DNA from: PXAP01 sp046483315
GTDB lineage: Bacteria > Bacteroidota > Bacteroidia > Bacteroidales > PUMT01
NCBI GenBank assembly: GCA_046483315.1
Contig: JAWODJ010000114.1
Location: forward strand, 8,950-72,949
DNA length: 64,000 nucleotides
Direction: 5' to 3'
Shown here: positions 60,374 to 64,000 of the stretch, piece by piece
How the letters are laid out: each line of letters begins with the position of its first letter
How positions within the stretch are numbered: position 1 is the first letter of the stretch
Notes under the pieces: generated by a model
What the model was told of the DNA's origin: nothing
Seen by the model: the letters and a program-made list of their open reading frames with translations, nothing else
Databases searched by the model: none
Program-made: the position numbers and the translations under genes

Positions 60374-61054
60374 ATGACCCGTGTTAATCCGGTGATAGAT
60401 GAAAAGTGGATGGAGCTGCTAAAAGATGAGTTCAAAGCTCCCTACTTTTATGAGCTTAAAAGTTTTTTGCTAAAGGAAAAAGCAAGGTACCGGGTCTATC
60501 CCCCCGGAAAATTTATATTTAATGCCTTTAACCTGACTCCGGCAGATAAGGTAAAAGTTGTAATACTGGGACAGGATCCCTATCACGGGAACGGTCAGGC
60601 ACACGGACTCTGTTTTTCCGTACCGCATGGCATAAAACCACCTCCCTCACTGGTAAATATATTTAAAGAACTTAATGATGATATCGGGTTGCCGGTTCCG
60701 TCGCACGGCAATCTTGAAAAATGGGCAGGGCAGGGTGTTATGCTTCTTAATGCAACTCTCACCGTCAGGGCAGGAAGTGCAGGATCACACCAGAACAGGG
60801 GCTGGGAGATATTTACCGATTCTGCTATTTCTGCGCTTTCGCGGAACTGCAAGGGTATTGTTTTTCTTCTGTGGGGACGTTTTGCACATGCAAAGGAGTC
60901 GCTTATCGATTCAGGCAGGCATCATGTTCTCAAGGCAGCTCATCCTTCACCTTTCTCAGCTTTCAACGGGTTTTTCGGATGCCGTCATTTTTCAAAGGTG
61001 AATGAACTGCTTATAAGTGAAGGGAAGGAACCGGTTGACTGGAGGGTGGACTGA
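60374..61054 (+). CDS. ung: uracil-DNA glycosylase, family 1
   Basis: A 226-residue base-excision repair enzyme. The water-activating motif GQDPYHG is near residue 64 and the DNA-minor-groove motif HPSPFSAF near 189; LLLNATLTV and the FLLWG segment are in order. Length is typical of bacterial UNG (about 220-230). It removes uracil from DNA. It lies between ribF and hydG with no functional link to hydrogenase. Confidence 0.96.
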   Translation: MTRVNPVIDEKWMELLKDEFKAPYFYELKSFLLKEKARYRVYPPGKFIFNAFNLTPADKVKVVILGQDPYHGNGQAHGLCFSVPHGIKPPPSLVNIFKELNDDIGLPVPSHGNLEKWAGQGVMLLNATLTVRAGSAGSHQNRGWEIFTDSAISALSRNCKGIVFLLWGRFAHAKESLIDSGRHHVLKAAHPSPFSAFNGFFGCRHFSKVNELLISEGKEPVDWRVD

Positions 61055-61199
61055 TCCTGAAGAAATTTATAAAACGTATAAAAGTTTCACAGGTACCCTG
61101 AAAATTAGTCATGCCTGCTTCGCTTTTATCCGTTTTTGAATTAACTTCGCCATAGGAATTTGAGCAATTGATTACTTAATTTTAGATTTATAACCCGGA

Positions 61200-62627
61200 A
61201 TGAAGTTCTATCCAGAAACATGTAATATTAAGGACCAGCGGATGAAACCATTTGTTGATCCTGAAGAAATTTGGAACCTTATCAATAACACAGAATCAAC
61301 ACCTGATCGCGTGAGGCAGATAATTTCCAGATCACTGAACAAGGAGCGTCTGACAATGGAGGAGACTGCTGTTCTGATTAATGCTGATTCACCTGATTTA
61401 GTGGAAGAGATCAAAGAGGGGGCCAGGGAGCTCAAAAAGCGGGTTTATGGAAACAGGATAGTGCTTTTTGCTCCCCTTTATGTAGGCAATAAATGTACAA
61501 ACAACTGCACTTATTGCGGGTTCAGGACATCCAATAAGTTTGCCTTACGTCAGACTCTTACCGATAATCAGCTTATTAATGAAGTAGAGGCTCTGGAAGA
61601 TAACGGGCAGAAAAGGCTCATCCTGGTTTATGGTGAGCATCCTGACTATAATGCTGATTATATTGCACATACGGTAAAAACTGTCTATTCCGTAAAAAAG
61701 GGTAATGGTGAGATAAGAAGGGTGAATATCAATGCCGCCCCGCTTGACATTGACGGATTCCGGATTGTTAAGGATGCCGGTATCGGCACTTATCAGGTAT
61801 TCCAGGAGACATATCACAGGGACACATATCACAAATATCATCTGGGCGGGAAGAAAATGGATTATGATTACCGCCTGACTGCCCTCGACAGGGCACAGGA
61901 AGCCGGAATTGATGATGTTGGCATAGGAGCGCTGTTCGGATTGTATGACTGGAGGTTTGAGGTTTTGGGATTGATACGGCATACAAACCATTTTGAAGCA
62001 TGCTACAGGGTAGGCCCGCATACAATCTCTTTCCCCAGGATACAGGATGCGTCGTCGGCTTCAATAGATCCCCGTTACATGGTGAGTCATGAAGAATTCA
62101 TACGGCTTGTTGCAATCCTTCGTCTTGCTGTCCCCTATACGGGCATGATACTTACTGCCAGGGAAAACGCCATGGTCAGAAGAGAAGTTATGAAATTCGG
62201 GGTATCGCAGATAGACGGTGGCACCAAACTTGAAATGGGAAGTTATTCTGAAAGTATTAATGAAGAACAGGACCTCAATAAGGAGCAGTTTAAGATAAAT
62301 GACTCGAGATCACTGAATGAGATCATAGATGAACTGCTGGATGATGGCTATCTTCCTTCATTCTGTACGGCTTGTTACAGGAAGGGCAGGACAGGGGAGC
62401 ACTTTATGGAGTTTTCGGTACCGGGCTTCATAAAACGATTTTGTACGCCAAATGCAATACTGACGCTGGCTGAATATCTTGTTGATTATGCCGGTCCCGC
62501 CACAGCTGAAAAGGGCTGGAAAGTTATTGAGAATAATCTTGATGAAATAGATGGACAGCAAAGTATTCCTGAGATCAGGCGACGTATTGAGCGTATAAAA
62601 GGAGGTGAACGGGATATCTATTTCTGA
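61200..62627 (+). CDS. hydG: [FeFe] hydrogenase maturase HydG (radical SAM)
   Basis: A 475-residue radical SAM enzyme that cleaves tyrosine to supply CO and CN ligands of the H-cluster. The N-terminal SAM-cluster motif is C99-x3-C103-x2-C106 (NKCTNNCTYC). The C-terminal auxiliary cluster motif CxxC-x22-C is intact (FCTAC followed 22 residues later by C). ThiH, the relative, has a different C-terminus, so HydG is the firm call. HydE and HydF are not in the window and may be elsewhere. Two TM1266-type genes follow, the first 17 bases downstream. Confidence 0.96.
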   Translation: MKFYPETCNIKDQRMKPFVDPEEIWNLINNTESTPDRVRQIISRSLNKERLTMEETAVLINADSPDLVEEIKEGARELKKRVYGNRIVLFAPLYVGNKCTNNCTYCGFRTSNKFALRQTLTDNQLINEVEALEDNGQKRLILVYGEHPDYNADYIAHTVKTVYSVKKGNGEIRRVNINAAPLDIDGFRIVKDAGIGTYQVFQETYHRDTYHKYHLGGKKMDYDYRLTALDRAQEAGIDDVGIGALFGLYDWRFEVLGLIRHTNHFEACYRVGPHTISFPRIQDASSASIDPRYMVSHEEFIRLVAILRLAVPYTGMILTARENAMVRREVMKFGVSQIDGGTKLEMGSYSESINEEQDLNKEQFKINDSRSLNEIIDELLDDGYLPSFCTACYRKGRTGEHFMEFSVPGFIKRFCTPNAILTLAEYLVDYAGPATAEKGWKVIENNLDEIDGQQSIPEIRRRIERIKGGERDIYF

Positions 62628-62644
62628 AATAAACAGGTATAATT

Positions 62645-62914
62645 ATGCATGAGTTAAGAATTTTGGGACTACAGGTTTTTGACCGCATTAAAGAGGCAGG
62701 ACGTACGCAGACTGTTTTGTCCAGGTACGCGCATTGTATTCGCACCCGGCTTGGTTTTCATGAGCTTACCAGCGAGGTTTGCAGCCGTGACGGTTTTATA
62801 ATTCTTGAACTGGCAGGGGAGAGCGGAGACCATGACAGGCTGCAGGAGGAGCTTGGGGAGATCGGGGGGGTCAATCTGCAGGTTATGTCGTTTGATCTTA
62901 ATGATAACTCCTGA
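62645..62914 (+). CDS. TM1266-family putative iron-only hydrogenase regulator, copy 1
   Basis: An 89-residue protein with an ACT/NikR-like ferredoxin-fold pattern: RILGLQVFDRIKEAG, then IRTRLGFHELTSEVCS and GFIILELAG. It matches the TM1266-like family, found next to [FeFe] hydrogenase maturation genes and proposed to regulate or assist the system. It has no DNA-binding domain, so it would have to act by ligand or protein binding. It lies 17 bases after hydG. Confidence 0.82.
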   Translation: MHELRILGLQVFDRIKEAGRTQTVLSRYAHCIRTRLGFHELTSEVCSRDGFIILELAGESGDHDRLQEELGEIGGVNLQVMSFDLNDNS

Positions 62915-63005
62915 TGTCCAACCCCCGGGATGTGTTTAAACTGATATTGTCATTATTTATCTAAAAGATTAATCATAAAATCCTGAACAATAAAAACTTA
63001 TAATA

Positions 63006-63266
63006 ATGGAAAAAGAGATCCGCATTCTTGGTGTATTGATCACCAACCGTGAGAAGGAGGCAGGGAATGTTCAAAGTCTGCTTACAAAATTCGGATGCAG
63101 CATAAAAACCCGCCTCGGCCTCCATGAAATTTCAACCGACCTTTGCAGTCCCTGCGGCCTTATTCTTCTTGAGCTTCTTGGCGATACATCTGAAATGGAT
63201 AAGCTGGAGAAAGAACTGGACCAGCTCAGCGGCGTTCAGTTGAGGAAGATGGTTTTTAATACATGA
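63006..63266 (+). CDS. TM1266-family putative iron-only hydrogenase regulator, copy 2
   Basis: An 86-residue paralogue of copy 1 (IRILGVLITNREKEAG, SIKTRLGLHEISTDLCS, GLILLELLG). Compared with copy 1 it has a CSPCG motif near residue 57, adding a second cysteine that copy 1 lacks there. The ATG of a 47-codon frame overlaps its stop codon. Tandem divergent copies could form a heteromer. Function unproven. Confidence 0.82.
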   Translation: MEKEIRILGVLITNREKEAGNVQSLLTKFGCSIKTRLGLHEISTDLCSPCGLILLELLGDTSEMDKLEKELDQLSGVQLRKMVFNT

Positions 63267-63406
63267 TTACTGCTTTAAAATCTATTTTTTTAAGGTGGAT
63301 ATTCAGGTTTTTACCTCCCCGTAATCTGTCCGAAAAAGAGGGCATTGGCGAACAGTTTGTTTGTCCCGAACCAGAAAGCTCTGAAATTGGGGTTATGAAT
63401 GAATGA
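63263..63406 (+). CDS. short open frame overlapping the last TM1266 gene, doubtful
   Basis: A 47-codon frame whose ATG overlaps the preceding stop (ATGA), the arrangement of a translationally coupled gene. The product has a basic, hydrophobic start (MITALKSIF) and a polar tail containing EGIGEQFVCPEPES. It matches nothing I recognise. Its end runs into the point where sequence changes to the truncated dioxygenase, so it may be the stump of a longer gene cut by that junction. Confidence 0.3.
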   Translation: MITALKSIFLRWIFRFLPPRNLSEKEGIGEQFVCPEPESSEIGVMNE

Positions 63407-64000
63407 TACAATATTGCCTCTTTTTGCCTTCAGCAGGTTCGTTAATAGGGAATTTAATTCTTCCATTGCCATTACTCATTACTTTACTCATTAAAGCAGA
63501 ATATTCGGTATGAATTTGCTTGTCGTCAAAAGACAAGAAATTGACAAAGCCCATAACTTCTTCGTACCATTTTACCCAAGTGTTCATTTCATTCCAACCT
63601 ACATTACCAACCATGTGATCAATAAATTTAAGGCCTACAGGTTGAGGTTGGAATTCGGATTTTATTTTTTTGTAACCAGGTAAGAAAGTTCCATTGTAGT
63701 CTTTTCTTTCAACAAATAAATGAACGGTTTCACCGTAGGTATAAATTCCGGAGCGTACTACTCTTCCGTGTTCATCTTCTTCTACGGTAGGCTCCATAAA
63801 TGATTTTGCCCCTCTTTTGGTGGTCTCTTCCCAAGATTTTTTAGCATCTTCAACCCAAAGAGCAATTACCTTAACCCCATCTCCATGTTTCACAATATGA
63901 TCATTAATTGGGTTTTTGGAGTTTAATGGTGAGGTAAGTACCAATCTAATTTTATCTTGCATTAAAACATAAGAAACACTGTCTTTGCTTCCTGTTTCTA
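63393..64000 (-). pseudogene. 3'-truncated 4-hydroxyphenylpyruvate dioxygenase, partial at window end
   Basis: The minus strand encodes a VOC-fold protein whose sequence is recognisably HPPD: GDGVKVIALWVEDAKKSWEE, then FIDHMVGNVGWNEM with the first iron-ligand His, and FDDKQIHTEYSALMS. The frame stays open to the window edge (upstream of the internal ATG at 63962), so the 5' part lies outside. After NEPAEGKKR the expected continuation, with the remaining iron ligands, is missing; instead there are seven unrelated residues and a stop. The enzyme needs O2, at odds with the anaerobic neighbours. Codon texture also differs. It may be a broken insertion or an assembly join. Confidence 0.8.

Noticed and set aside
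1..64000. tRNA genes, rRNA, CRISPR arrays and prophage
   Set aside because: The only T-arm-like sequence noticed is the one in tmRNA. No regularly spaced repeats, integrase or phage structural genes were seen.

Overview
The window looks like a chromosomal segment of an anaerobic, fermentative member of the Bacteroidota, most like Bacteroidales or Marinilabiliales. The reasons are: a 286-residue primary sigma factor without region 1.1; promoters of the TTTG / TAnnTTTG type; a tmRNA tag reading GENNYALAA; families largely confined to the phylum (DUF4199, CCC-motif membrane protein, LuxC-like acyl-CoA reductase, BlaR1-TonB fusion, Rho with a long disordered insert); few Shine-Dalgarno sequences; and oxygen-sensitive fermentation enzymes (pyruvate:ferredoxin oxidoreductase, [FeFe] hydrogenase with HydG). 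No tRNA, rRNA, insertion sequence, prophage or CRISPR array was seen.

Layout. 0-5 kb: PgpH-like c-di-AMP phosphodiesterase, LolA-like protein and FtsK translocase. 5.4-7.6 kb: carbamate kinase and ornithine carbamoyltransferase. 7.6-13.4 kb: RRM protein, tmRNA, saccharopine dehydrogenase-like enzyme, ribulose-phosphate epimerase, primary sigma factor and Rho. 13.6-21 kb: PFOR, a dihydroorotate dehydrogenase-like flavoprotein and an orphan PAS/GAF histidine kinase. 21-27.6 kb: RuvX, peptide deformylase, ComEC, a non-coding stretch with a duplicated palindrome, then TrkA-TrkH. 27.6-39.7 kb: TsaC/Sua5-type enzyme, transaldolase, SRP RNA, DUF4199 plus two glycosyltransferases, Nudix, MiaA, pRiA4b ORF3-like protein, acyl-CoA reductase, small membrane proteins, a BlaR1-TonB/BlaI pair, an ABC permease and a SiaC-like protein. 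39.7-47.4 kb: GAPDH, a tiny lipoprotein, two secreted amidohydrolase-family proteins, a short-chain dehydrogenase and a ProX-type editing protein.

47.5-63.3 kb is the most interesting region, a hydrogen-metabolism and sensing cluster. Plus strand: a trimeric NAD-linked, probably electron-bifurcating [FeFe] hydrogenase (HydC-HydB-HydA), then a fusion of an [FeFe]-hydrogenase-like domain to a histidine kinase, a lone receiver, a receiver-histidine kinase, Rex, RibF, uracil-DNA glycosylase, HydG and two TM1266-family proteins. Divergent minus strand: a small [2Fe-2S] ferredoxin, a second hydrogenase-like protein ending in a PAS domain, and a SpoIIE-type phosphatase. Both hydrogenase-like proteins lack H-cluster cysteines that HydA keeps, so they look like redox or H2 sensors rather than catalysts. 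A near-consensus Rex operator lies between the divergent operons.

From about 63.39 kb to the end lies a 3'-truncated 4-hydroxyphenylpyruvate dioxygenase. It is an O2-dependent enzyme with a different sequence texture, and it ends abruptly in unrelated sequence. It is either a recent insertion scar or a chimeric assembly join, so the last ~600 bases should be treated with caution.
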